Positions 5,460-19,300 of a DNA stretch of 53,242 bases are shown here, piece by piece; position 1 is the stretch's first letter, and every line of letters starts with the position of its first letter. Position numbers and translations under genes: made by a program. A model generated the notes under the pieces. The model made no database searches. It worked only from the letters and a program-made list of their open reading frames with translations, and had not been told where the DNA came from. This DNA is from a virus: positions 1 through 53,242 of the IMG/VR virus record IMGVR_UViG_3300017788_000033. One strand, written 5' to 3'.

Positions 5460-7333
5460 TGTCATTTAATCAATTTACAAATTTAGACTTCGGGGATCTC
5501 AGAACGCAGATCAAAGATTATTTGCGTGCAAATCAAAATTTTACTGATTTTGATTTTGAAGGATCTAATTTTTCAGTATTAATTGATCTATTAACATATA
5601 ACAGTTACATAACTGCATATAACTCGAATATGACAGTTAATGAAATGTTTTTAGAAAGTGCGACTTTGAGAGAAAATGTAGTTTCACTTGCTAGAAATAT
5701 TGGATATTTACCTAGATCAAGGAGATCTGCAATAGCAAATGTAAGTTTTACAGTTGATATGAGTCAAACTGATGCTAGAACTGTAAAATTATTAGCGGGT
5801 CAAGTTGCTCTTGGCGCAGTTTCAAATGGCAATTATATTTTTTCAATTCCAGAAGATATTACAACACCTGTTAATAGTGATGGAATCGCTATTTTTGATA
5901 ATTTACCAATTTATGAAGGGGTATTTTTAACTAGTACTTTTATTGTCGATGAATCTCAAACTAATCAGAGATTTATTTTACCAAACACTAATGTTGATAC
6001 TACTTCCATCAGAGTTAAAGTAACAGATCAAGTTACAGAAGTTTATTCGGCATATGATAATTTATTAGATGTGGGAAAAGAATCTAGAATTTTCTTAATT
6101 CAAGAAGTTGATGGTGCAAAATACGAAATTAGATTTGGTGATAATATTGTTGGAAAAAAACCAACTAATGGAAGCAGAGTAGAGGTGACATATATTGTTA
6201 CAAATGGATCTTCTGGCAATGGAGCTACCAACTTTACATTTTCTGGTAGATTGAAAGATAACAACTTATTTGATATTACTAATGGTATTTCTTTATTAAT
6301 TACACAATCTAAGTCTGAAAATGGAGATGAAATTGAGTCAGTAGATTCAATTAAATATTTTTCCCCAAAAGTTTATGCTTCTCAATATCGAGCTGTAACA
6401 TCAAATGATTACAAGTCTCTTATACCATACATTTATCCAAATGTGGAGTCTGTAAATGCTTATGGCGGAGATGAATTAGATCCACCGGAATATGGTAAAG
6501 TATTCATATCTATTAAACCAAGAAATGGAACGTTTTTGTCTGAGATTACAAAACAAACAATATTAAGCACCATAAAAAAATACTCAATAGCTGGTATCAG
6601 ACCCGAAATAATAGATCTTTCATATCTTTATATTGAATTGGATACCTCTGTTTACTATAATGTAAACCGATTGAGTAATCCACAAATAGCAAAAACAAAA
6701 GTAGTTGATACTTTGACATCTTATTCTAACTCAAAAGACGTTAACAGTTTTGGTGGTAGATTTAAATATAGTAAAATTGTGGGATTAATTGATAATTGCG
6801 ATAAATCAATAACATCTAATATTACAAAAGTTAAAATGAGAAGGGATTTAAATCCAGAAATAAACACTTTTGCAACTTATGAACTTTGCTTTGGAAATCA
6901 AATACATACTAAAGATGGAGGATATTCAATAAAATCTACTGGATTTTTAATTGATGGAATATCTGATGTTTTATACATGGCAGATTCTCCATCAACTTCA
7001 AATAAAACAACTGGAAATATATTTTTCTTTAAATTAGAAAATAATTTACCAGTAATTGTTAAAAATAATGCAGGAACTGTTGATTATATTAGAGGTGAAA
7101 TTAGATTAGATGTTGTTAATATAACATCATCTGTTTTAAATAATGGTTTTATAGAGGTTCAAGCCATTCCAGAATCAAATGATGTTATAGGTCTTCAGGA
7201 TTTATATCTACAATTGGATGTTAAAAATTCTGTGGTAAATATTATAGAAGATGTTGTCAGTTCCGGAGAAAATTCCTCTGCCACACAATATGTAACTACA
7301 TCTAGCTACTTAAACGGAAGGTATACAAGATAA
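5459..7333 (+). CDS. 6: Baseplate wedge subunit, gp6-like (Baseplate_J-like)
   Basis: Homologue of T4 gp6, which forms the inner ring of the baseplate as dimers with gp7 and gp25. The N-terminus has the typical 'NFTDFDFEGSNFSVLIDLL.YNSYITAYNSNMTVNEMFL.SATLRENVVSLA' region (about 27-80), shared with Baseplate_J-type proteins. Length, 624 aa, is close to T4 gp6 (about 660). The middle (about 185-260) contains a beta-rich domain ending in FGDNIVGKKPTNG, and the C-terminal half carries the dimerisation part typical of gp6 (for example AVTSNDYKSLIPYIYP at about 315-330). It overlaps gene 25 by one base and is followed two bases later by gene 7. Confidence 0.9.
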   Translation: MSFNQFTNLDFGDLRTQIKDYLRANQNFTDFDFEGSNFSVLIDLLTYNSYITAYNSNMTVNEMFLESATLRENVVSLARNIGYLPRSRRSAIANVSFTVDMSQTDARTVKLLAGQVALGAVSNGNYIFSIPEDITTPVNSDGIAIFDNLPIYEGVFLTSTFIVDESQTNQRFILPNTNVDTTSIRVKVTDQVTEVYSAYDNLLDVGKESRIFLIQEVDGAKYEIRFGDNIVGKKPTNGSRVEVTYIVTNGSSGNGATNFTFSGRLKDNNLFDITNGISLLITQSKSENGDEIESVDSIKYFSPKVYASQYRAVTSNDYKSLIPYIYPNVESVNAYGGDELDPPEYGKVFISIKPRNGTFLSEITKQTILSTIKKYSIAGIRPEIIDLSYLYIELDTSVYYNVNRLSNPQIAKTKVVDTLTSYSNSKDVNSFGGRFKYSKIVGLIDNCDKSITSNITKVKMRRDLNPEINTFATYELCFGNQIHTKDGGYSIKSTGFLIDGISDVLYMADSPSTSNKTTGNIFFFKLENNLPVIVKNNAGTVDYIRGEIRLDVVNITSSVLNNGFIEVQAIPESNDVIGLQDLYLQLDVKNSVVNIIEDVVSSGENSSATQYVTTSSYLNGRYTR

Positions 7334-7334
7334 A

Positions 7335-10300
7335 ATGTCAGAAATTAAAAGAGTAAAAATTGGTTCTATTATAGAATCACAAATTCCAGAATTTTTATCA
7401 GTAGAATCTCCTCTTTTTGTTGAGTTTCTAAAACAGTACTATCAATCATTAGAACATCAGTCTGGTTCCATTGATATTATTTCTAATATAACTCAGTATA
7501 AAAATTCAAAGAAATTTAATAATATTGATTTAATAGAACAAACTACTCTTACTTCTGATATTTTAAGTTTTGACACAACAATAAATGTTGTTTCAACAAA
7601 AGGTTGGCCCGATACTTATGGATTACTGAAGATAAATGATGAAATAATTACATATCTTTCCAAAACAGATACTACTTTTGAAAATTGTATTAGAGGATTT
7701 AGTGGTATCGATAATTTAGAATCTTCAAATAATCCACAATTTTTAAATTTTTCTTCAACAGAAGCATCAGAGCATTCTAATTTAACTGTAGTTAAAAATT
7801 TAAGTAATTTATTTTTAATTAAATTTTTTGAACGATTTAAATTTGAGTTTTTACCTGGATTTGAGTCAAGGGATTTTTATGAAAATATATCAGTAGAAAA
7901 TATAGCTTATAGAATTAAAGACCTTTATTCATCTAAAGGAACTGATCAATCATATAAACTTTTATTTAAAATTCTTTATGGATCTGATATTGAAATAATA
8001 AAACCACAAGAATATACTTTATCTCCTTCTTCCAACTCTTATTTTATAACAAAAAATATTTTAGTAGAAAAAATTTCTGGCGGAAATCCAATAGAAATTA
8101 AAGGTAACTTTTTATTTCAAAATATAACCGGAATTGGAACAGTAAGTGCTTCAATTTTTAATGTTGAATATAGACCTGTAGCTAATAAAGATTTTTATGA
8201 AATTTCTTTAGATAGTACTTCATTTAGTGGAAATTTTAGAGTTTCTGGAAAAACAAGAGTATTGGAAGATGTTCAAATTGGTAGTAATAATATTTTAGTT
8301 GATTCGACCGTAGGATTTGCTAATTCTGGAACTATTTTAGTAAAACCTGAAAATTCGGATTTTATTGAAATCAATTATACTGGAAAAACTATTAATCAAT
8401 TTACTGGAGTTACTAATGTAACCAAACCTTTAAATTTTGGACTTGACTTAATAGAAGAAAATTTTGCTTTTAGCTATGTTGGAGTGGGAAATACTTCAAA
8501 AGTTGAATTTAGAGTAGTTAACGTAATTGATAATATAGATTTTTCAAAAACATCAAATCTCAGAATCGGTGATAATATTTCTTTATCTGGGTTTGGTAGA
8601 GATTTTTATGATAGTTATCAATTTAACAACTGGATTTATAATTTACCAACCAATCATAATATTAAAAATATAAATCAAGTTGACTCCACAAAATACAGAA
8701 TTATTTTATTTGATAAAGTATATTTTTATCAAAATGAAAGGGTTTTTCTTATTGATTCTTTAGGTAACTCTATAGAAGCAGATATTATTTCTGTAGAATA
8801 TTCAACATCAGATTTAATTGAAAAATACAGTGATAGAATATTAGTTCAAATTTTAAACCCAGGATCTTTTAATATTCTAAATTCCATAGGGGTAAGAAAA
8901 AAAATATATAAGTCTAATCACGCAAGTAATTATTTTCAAAATTTAGAGACCATTCCAACAAGTGTTCAAAACACTTATATTGATTCTACTGAGGAATATT
9001 TTTATGTAACATCTTCTGGATTACCAAATTATACTATTTTTTCTACAGACAATAAAAAAACTGTATCTACTACTGTAGGAACTTCTGTAACTGATACATT
9101 TAATGTTAATAATCATAATTTTATTAGCGGAGAGTTAATTTTTTATCAACCAGAAACATCTTCCGGTATATTGACTGGATTATATTATGTTACAAGATTA
9201 GATAATAATAGATTAAAATTATCATTTAGTAAATCTGATATTTTTTCAAAAAAATATATTCAAACCACATCTCAAGTTGTCAACGATTCTCTGTATAAAT
9301 TTGGATATCAAAACAAAAATTTAAAACATCAAAAATTATTAAAAAAATTCTATTTTAATAAACCCAGAACATCATTTGATGATTTAAATTTAAGGACAAC
9401 TTTTAATAGAGAGATTGGATTATTATCAAATGGCGTTGAAATATTATCTCCGACGTTATTTGATGAAAATATTTACTATGGAAATATAACATCGATAGAT
9501 GTTACTGATTCTGGTAAAGATTATGATGTAATTGATACTCCTTCTTTAGATGTAAATGATGACTTTGGTACAGGATTAAAAGCTCATTTAAATATTTCTG
9601 GAAGTGTAAAAGAGATAAAAATATTAAATGCTGGATATGGATATCAAGAAAAACCAAAAATAACAATAATTGGTGGAAATGGTACTGGGTGTGTTTTAGA
9701 ATCTAATTTTGTTAAATCTCAAGTTTCTTCCGGATTTAAAGCTGATTTGAATGTCAGCACAATTGATAATACAATACAGTTTTTAAATTCAATACCTTTT
9801 GAAGATGGTGAAGAAATAATTTATGATTCTAACAAAAATTCTAATGTACCAGGTATTATAAATGGTTCCTCATACTTTGTAGGAATTTTAACAGATAATA
9901 AAATTAAACTTTTTAACAATAAAACTGATGCTCTTCAAAAAACAAATGAAATTGATATTGTTGGAGTTTCTTCAGGGTTTCATTTTATAACTACTCTAAA
10001 AAATAAAAATACTTTTACTGAAATTTATGTTAAAAACCCTGGCCAGGGATACTCAAATAGAAAAGTAAAAGTTCCATCAATACTTTCTGTAGACAGTGCA
10101 ACTTCTGGTATTAATACTTTCGATTCATATGTGTTTGCAAAAAATCATGGATTTAATAATTCTGAACTTGTGAAATATGAATATTCAGATACACCGATAA
10201 GCGGTCTTTCCACATCAATATTATATTATGTTAAAGTAGTAGATGTAAATAAATTTAGACTTTATGAAGCGGGGATTGGTGCATCTTTAACTAATGAAAA

Positions 10301-13300
10301 TTTAGTTAAAAATAAATTTGTAAAATTTAATTCACTTGGTATTGGAACTCATACTATTGGATATCCACCAATTGAAGTAAAAGTGGAATCTAAGTCAGCT
10401 ATGGGATCTACAACTATAATAAACTCAGAACTAAATCCTATTGTTTTGGGATCAATTCAAGATGTTTATATAGAAGATGGTGGTATTGGTTATGGATGTA
10501 CAGACATTGCTAATTATCATAGAAGACCCAATGTTTCAATTTCGAGTATAACATCTCAAGCAATTTTAAAACCCATTATTATTGATGGATCAATTGTAGA
10601 TGTACAAATTATTAGTAGAGGACAAGGATTTAGAAAAAATTCAGAAATACTGGTTTATGGAGAAGGAAAGTATGCACAAATAGAACCAATCGTTGAAGAG
10701 GGTAAATTATCTGCCGTTAATATTGTTTTTGGTGGAGTTGGATATTTACCTTCAAATACTACTTTAATTCTTAATAATAGAGGACAAAATGCTAAATTTT
10801 TAGCAAATGTACGTGAATGGAAAATTAATCAAGTAGTAAAAAGTAAGAATATTATCTCCAATCAAGATGATGGTATATTGTATCCAAGTAAAAATCCACA
10901 ATTAGAGCTTCAACTCATTAATTTTTATATACCAAAAAAATTAAGATATCAGTTATCAGATAATTTTACGGATTCGAATAAAGAAACTAATGAAACATTA
11001 AATCATTCTCCTATTTTGGGTTATGCATATGATGGAAATCCAATTTATGGTCCTTATGGATATGATACCACTACTGGTGGATCTATAAGGAAAATGAATT
11101 CTGGATATGTTTTGAATGTGAATCAAATATCTGGATTAAGACCTCCATCTTTTGAAAATGGATTTTTTGTTAATGATTATGAATATAATGGTTCGGGCGA
11201 TTTGGATATTCATAATGGAAGATTTTGCATAACTCCAGAATTTCCTAATGGAACTTATGCATATTTTTATGCAATAGATGTCAATTCTTCAAATGAATCG
11301 ATTCCTAGGTATCCTTATATTATTGGTCCATATTTTTATAACAAACCAATAACTGAAAATTTATTACCATCATATAATCAAGATATTGATATTTTCACTC
11401 CCAATTTGACCAGAAATATTGGCCCTTATTATTTAAATCGTAGCAATTCTTCTTATGATCTAATTGATAAGGTATCTGAAGAATATAAACAAGAGTTTTA
11501 TGTAAATTCTATAAATTCTGGTAAAATTGAAAGTGTATCTATATTTTCTCCTGGAGATAATTATAAAATAGATGATCCTGTAGAAATAGATGTAACTGGC
11601 ACAGAAGGAATACAACCAAATATTGTTGTCAGTGAATTAAATGGTAGAGAAATTGAATCTTTCTTCTTATCGGAAGAATTAATATCTAATGCAGAATTTT
11701 TTATAAGAAATCCAGATACAATAGTAAAAACTAGTTCTCCTCATGGAATTAAGAATAATCAATCAATTTTAATAAGCGGTATATCAACTATAACTGCATC
11801 TAAATTTGAAGGGGTAAAAAATGTTGAAGTTTTAGAAAAGGAATCCCAATTATTAAATGATATTGATACAACATCTGTTACTGGAGTTTCTACATTCATA
11901 ACTTTAAAAGATACTAACGGATTTAAAGTCAACGATTTTATAGGAATAGGTTCTGAAATTTTATTAATTACTGATATTGATGTCAAAAGATCTGGATTTT
12001 ATGTAAATAGACTACAAAATACTGGAGTGCATACTGCTGGAGTTGATAATGTTATTTTATTACCAAGGGAATTTAAAATACCAACCGGAGATATTACAGA
12101 TTTAACCTTTGAGAATTATACTACATTTTTTGATCCTAGATTTTCTGTAGGTGTAGGAACAACAGGATCAATTCGCACAGTTGTCGGATTTGGAACTACA
12201 TCTATTGAGAATAGATTTATTCCACCCAGAAACATATATTTACCATCACATAAATTTTATACTGGACAACCTCTTCTCTATAATTCTGGATCTGGATTTG
12301 CCGGCACTTCTTTGTATGTTAATAATGTTGGTTCTGGAGTTTCTTTCTCACTAGAAGATAATCAAATTGTTTATGCGGTAAATCTTGGCAAGGATTATAT
12401 TGGATTATCCACTCTTGGATTTACCAGCTTTACTGGAATAGGAACAAATATAAATTCTTTGGAATTTTGGGATCAAACAAAATCCTATGGCGTAATTGGA
12501 GCAGCTCACTCATTAACTACTTTAAATCCAAAAGTTACTGGAACTTTGGAAAAAACATTAGGTATAATAACTACAACTTCAAATCATCAATTAAATGTGA
12601 ATGATTTGATAACATTAAATTTAACTACAAATTATAATGAAATTGTTAAAGTTATTTTTGATCCAGTAAATAGAAAAGTTTTGATGAGAGAAATTTCTTT
12701 TTCTGATAGTGATGTCTCATTATCAGAAAGTTCTATAAATTTTTCTTCATATAATGGAAATATTGAAACCGGAGATAAAGTTGTTTATGTCTCCAGTTCT
12801 CCAATTAGTGGACTCAATCATTATGGTACGTATTATGTTTTAAAAACAGATTTTGATTCTATAAAATTATGTGAGTATGAAAGTGATATAGATGAATCTA
12901 ATTTTATTAATTTTTCTTCCGTTGGAGGACTAACACATAAATTATATTTTGTTAATCCACAAATTTCATGCATAAGAACTACAAAGATAGAATTTGACTT
13001 GTCAGATTCCAGCTTAACAAATTTAGATTTACAATTTTATTTTGATCCAAATTTTGTAGAAAAGATTAATGAAAGAACGGGATTTTTTGTTGAAAGACAG
13101 GGGGTTCCTGGTAATTCTGGATCTAAAGTTATTTTGGATCTTTCCGGTCAGTTTTTTCCAATATATTATAATCTGTTTTCTAAAGGATCTTCAGAAGAAA
13201 GTAAGAAAGAAATATCTTCAGATGTTAATGTAAAATCTAATAATAAAATTTCAATCATAAATCATCAGTTTAATAATAAGTTTAACATTATAGAATCTAC

Positions 13301-16300
13301 AGATAAGACATTTTCATTTTTTAATACCAAAAAATTAACTTTTAGTGAAAAACAAATTTTAAGTCAACCACAAACTACTTTTTCTTATAAAACTACATCT
13401 AAAACAGCTTTAGGACCTATATCAAAATTAAAAATTAATTTTCCTGGTAGGGGATATAAAAAATTACCTAAAGTTAGAGGAATTAAAAGTGATCTTGGTG
13501 TAAATGCTGTAATTAAATTAATATCTCCAAATATAGGAAAAGTAGAAACTTTTACTAGAGTTAAAGATGGATTTGATTACCCAACAGATCCTACACTTTC
13601 TCCATCTTTAAGTGTACCCACTGTTATTGGTATAAAAGATATAAGAACTATTGATTATATTGAAATAATTTCTGGAGGAAGAAGATATAATAGCTCTCCA
13701 AAATTAATTATAAAAAATAATATTAATAATGACATTGAACTTAATGCAAATATTTTAGGTGGTTCTATAACATCTGTAGATATTATTAAAAATTCTACAT
13801 CATTATCCAGTCCTTTAGAAATAGTTCCAATTTATAATTCAAATGGATATGAAATTGATTCAATTTCTGTAGTTGGAAATTTAATAACATTAGAGTTGTT
13901 AAATTCTCCAGTTACCAATCCATTCATATCTTCTGGTTTTGGTAAAACTGATTATGAATATCCTTTTAAGATAGGAGATAAGATTTTTATTGAAAACTGT
14001 AGGTTAACCAGTTCTACATTAGACCAAGCTAATTTTAATTCTGAATCTTATAATTACTTATTCTTTGATGTTGTTGGAGTAAATACGACAAACAATACAG
14101 TTACATATGATATGTCCGGTATTTCTACCGGATCTTTTGGAACATATAGTGATCAATTTAATTTGGGAGTGGTTATTAATAAAAATGATATGCCTGAATT
14201 TAATATGATACTGAAAGATGATGTTAATTATCTTTCGAATGAAAAAGTGTCTTCTTTAACATTTGTTGGAACCGTTATGGAGGGTGGTTGGGATAATAAT
14301 TTAAATCAAATGAGATTAAAAAATATTTTTGGGGAAATAAATGTTGGAGATAAAATTTTTGGTGAAACTTCTAAAATTAGGGGTACGGTTGAATATTTTG
14401 ATACTTTTAATCTATATTCAACTTTAGGAGTGTCTAGAGATAAAACATCTTCCATAGATCTATCTTCCGGTATTTGTAATGATTATTTACAAAGAATTTC
14501 CGATAATTTTTACTACCAAAAATTTTCTTATTCCATTAAAGGAAATATTCCCTACAATATTTGGAGAGAATCTGTAAGATCTACTGTTCATCCATCTGGA
14601 TTTAAAGAATTTTCTGACTTAGAAATTTTTACTAAACCAACTTTAAATGAAGTTAATGCGGGAATTGCAAGATCCATTAACATGAAACCAAAAGTAGAAA
14701 CAACAAGTTCTATTACATTTGTTAATATAGATCAAATATCCAAATTTAACACAAAGAAAAATTTTGCTAGAGTTTATGAGGAAGAATTAAATCCCGATGG
14801 TTCAATTCAGAATGTATTTTTTGATGAAGGAGTAGATTTAAGTCCATTTATTGTAAATAGAACTAATAAAGTTATCGAAATTGACGATATAAGTAGTCAA
14901 TTTAATGGAACTGCAGATCAATATTTACAAGGTAGATTCTCTGATGCTTCAGATTTATTGGATTATAATAAAGAATTTATTCAAGAAGAGGTAGTTGGAT
15001 TTATTACCGCTACTTACCCCGGAATTACTACCAATCCCGATTGGGATAGAACTATTTGCAAGAGAGATGTAGGATATATTGTTGATGCAATTTCACATGA
15101 TTTAAAATATAGTTCTAACAATAAATCAATTGAAGCTGGACTTGCGTATTGGTCTGGAGTCGGAACAAGTTATGTTGCTGGAGAGTCTATAGAAACTATA
15201 GCCGGATTTAATTATATTGTTGATTTGTCGAAATATATTATCAATAATGTTGGAGTTAAAACATCATACCAACTTGCAAATGCAATTAATATTTCAACAG
15301 CAGTTTATAATAATGTAACTGGAATTACCACAATTACTACTTCAAGTCCTCATGGGCTATCTACAACTACAGTAGATTATGTTGTTTTAAAAAATTTAGT
15401 TTTTTCTTGCGATTCTGGTGGTGGTATAAACACTGCAATTTTCCCAAATTTAGGTGCAGGTCCTGATGGAAATGGTGTACTATCTCCTAAGGGATTTGTT
15501 TACCAAGTGGAGGTTATTGATTCTGTCAGATTTAAAGTTAATCCAGGTCCATCAACTATAACTCATACTTACGATAGTGGTGGTACTATTCAAAGAGCAT
15601 TTATATCTACTTCTCAATATATTGATTCAACAATTTTACCGGACGTTAATTGTAGTTTAGAATATAGTGAAAATTGTTGTGCTGATGTTTGGACATCAAT
15701 AGGTAATTATATTGGAATAATAACCACAATAATTGGAATTGGGACTACTGCAAAGCCCAATACAATAACATATCCATCTTTGGCTAGAGGTGGATCAATT
15801 GTGGGGTTATCTACATTTAAGTTAAAAAATAAAGGAACTTCTCTTTTTAAACATGAGTTTTCCGGTTCTAGTGTTGACATTATCAATGATAAATTTATAA
15901 TTCCCAATCATAATTTTCAATCGGGTCAAGAACTAATATATTCATATTCTGGTGGAAGTCCTATAGGTATTGCTACAACTTCTTATGTAACTGGACAAGT
16001 TGACACTCTTTTAAATGTTCACGAATTTGATGGAACTGCAATTTTTGAAAATGGATATAATGTTGCTATAACTACTGATATTTCTGGAACTGTTCCAACA
16101 GGACCTACTGGATTTATTAATTACACTCAAGTAATAGGATTAAACACTACAGGATTTGGTACTGATGCTACATTTAATGTATTCATTTCGTATAGTGGCG
16201 GAGGAGTCCCTCTCTCCACTTCAGTAGTTTTAACCTATGGCGGCAGCGGCTATTATGTTGGAGAACAAGTTTCTATATCTGGAACTTATTTTGGTGGAAC

Positions 16301-19300
16301 TAGTCCCACTAATGATATAAGTTTTGTCGTTTCCAAAACTGCACCAACAGCAATACAATCAGAAGCTAATCAAAGTTACTTAGCTGTCCCTTCTATAGAT
16401 TTGAGTGGAGCTACCTTTGACGTTGCAAGAGATTCTTCTGGAGAAATTAATTATGTTAAAATATTAAATGGAGGATCCGGTTATGATACTAATTCTATCA
16501 TTTCAATAGCTGGAACCTATATTGGAGGAGCTAGCCCCAAAGATAATTTATCATTTACCCCACTAGAACTTGGTACTAAATCTTTACCAACTTCAGTATT
16601 TGTATATAAATTAAATGATAATGAATTTAAACTCTCTGGGTTATCCACTAGTGTATTTTTAAATTTAACTGATGTAGGTACATCTACTCATTATCTTTCA
16701 TATAAGGAACCAAATGCTAGTGTAATTATTACTATAGATGGAATAATACAAAAAGCTGTAACTAGAAAATCATTACATGTTTCTTTTGCTTCTAGTGTAT
16801 CTTCAGCTTCAACAACAATTATAGACATTTCTTCGGGTATTTCATCTTTATCAGTTAGTGACATAATTAATATCGGAGATGAGTATATATCTGTTAGAAA
16901 TATAGGTATTACTTCAAGTAATCAAATAGAAGTCATAAGAGGTTATTTTGGAACGGTAGCGACTTCACATACTGTTGGAGCTTCTGGAACGGTCTTAAAT
17001 GGTGATTTTAACATCGTTGGCGATATAATATATTTCGATTCGGCTCCATATGGAAAAATTGGTCCTGTAGGACTAGAGACGGGTTCCATATTTGGAGGTA
17101 GAGCTTTTAGTAGAAGATTTGATCCGAATTCTCCACAAGATAAAAATATATTACTTGATGATATATCTTTATCATTTACCGGTATAGCAGCAACAGAATT
17201 TACAATAAAGGTAAAAGATCAAACTACAAATACCATTTTTAATAGTGTTAATAGTAACACTGAAATTAATAATAATCCAATAGTTTTAATTAATAATGTA
17301 TTTCAAGATCCAACTAATGACTATACTGTTGATGGTAGTGGTTCAAATGTTCTTAGATTTTTATCTGGTACACCAAGTTCCGGAAAAATAACAAAGGTTG
17401 CTATATCAAGTAGTTATGGTTATATTCCTAGAATTGGAGCTGCGGCTACAATAATAGTTTCTACTGGTGGAACTATTACTGATGTAATAGTTACTGGAGG
17501 TGGATCTGGATATAGATCCGCTCCCGTTGTTAGTATTGCATCAACAATTGGTATTGGCGCAAGTGTTGTAGCAACAGTAAGCGTTGCAGGTACAATATCA
17601 GGATTTACAATTATAAATCCCGGAATTGGATATACATCAACATCTCTTCCAGAAGTAGTAATAGGTATACCAACTGGATATAGTAATCTAAGTTTAGGTT
17701 ATACTGGTGGAACTTCAGGTGTTGGAGGAAACGCTAAACTTACTGTTGAAGTTGGAATGGGATCGAGTATTTTATCATATAAATTTGATCAACCTGGTAT
17801 AGCATATAAAGTAGGAGACAAACTTACGCCAATAGGTATTCCAACTAATACCACGCTTAGATATGATTCCCTAAGTATTTCTAATGTTCAATATAACAAT
17901 TTGACTGGAATTACTACAATTACTACAACTTCTACTCATAATATAAATGAAAATGATTATGTAATTTTAACAGGAATAGCATTTACATGCGGATACGATG
18001 AAGTTGGAATTCAAACATTCTCATATGATAACGCAACTGGAATTTGTACAGTTGTTACTTATTCTCCACATGGATTATTGAGAACTGATGTCCCAAATAA
18101 TCAAACTAGTGATGAAGTATTTTTATATAATTTACCGTTTAATTGTCCATCATATACAACAAATACTGCAGTTAACATTAGTAATGTTGTTTACAATCAT
18201 ATAGTGGGTATCGCTACAATTACAACATCTTCTGATCATGGTGCTGTTGCTGGAAAACAAGTAAAACTAGCGGGAATTGCATTCTCTTGTTCTGCACATA
18301 GTGCAACTGGAATTGCAACTTATAATATTACCAATTTTGTCTATACTAATTCTACCGGTATAACAACGATTACACTTGACGCAAATCATGAATTAATACC
18401 AGGGGAATATGTTCAACTTTCTGATATTATTCTTTCTTGTCCATCAGAAGCTATCGGATATTCAACCACCAAGTTCCCATACTCAGCTGGTATAGGAACC
18501 TTGGGCAATTCTTATCCGAATAGTAGTCCAAATACCCTTGGGGGAACTTTCAATGTGTTCCGAGTTCTTGTAGGAACCTCTGGCACAACAATTGTATTCT
18601 ATGCAGGAATTTCTACTGTTGCACATACTTATAGTTCTGGTGGCACAGCAACAGTGGGTATTACATCTACAATATTCCCGTATCCTGGATCTAGTCCTAC
18701 TACTGTAAGTGGAACATTTGATGTATTTGAAGTTAACTCAGTTTTAAGTAATACACAATTCACAATTATAGCCGGAGTTTCTAGTATTGCACATACTTAT
18801 GTTTCTGGTGGGACAGCTCAATCAGGTGTAACAACTACAATATTCCCGGATGGCACAAGCACTTATGGAAAAGTATTCCCAGTTCTTACTTCTATAAGTT
18901 CCACAAGTTTTACCATGAATGCAGGTATCTCTACGATTCCTCATGTGTTTGAAGGTTGGCCAGAGATTGGAATTAACACTTTCTCTTATTATGAAATTAC
19001 TGGATTATCTACAGTAACGACATCAGTTGATCATCAATTTCAAGTTGGAGATAAAATTACTCTTGCGGGACTTGCATTTACATGTGATTCTGCATATGTA
19101 GGACTAACAACTACAATATTCCCAGATGGAACATCCCAGTATGGGTATACATTTACGGTAACTGCTGTAAATAGTTCCACCGAGTTTGAGTTTCTTGCAG
19201 GAATATCTACTATTATTCATTATTATACTGGTGGTGGATATACTAAGAAAGTTCCTACTGCACAAAGAGTTCTCAGATATACAGATGATAGTACTGATAG

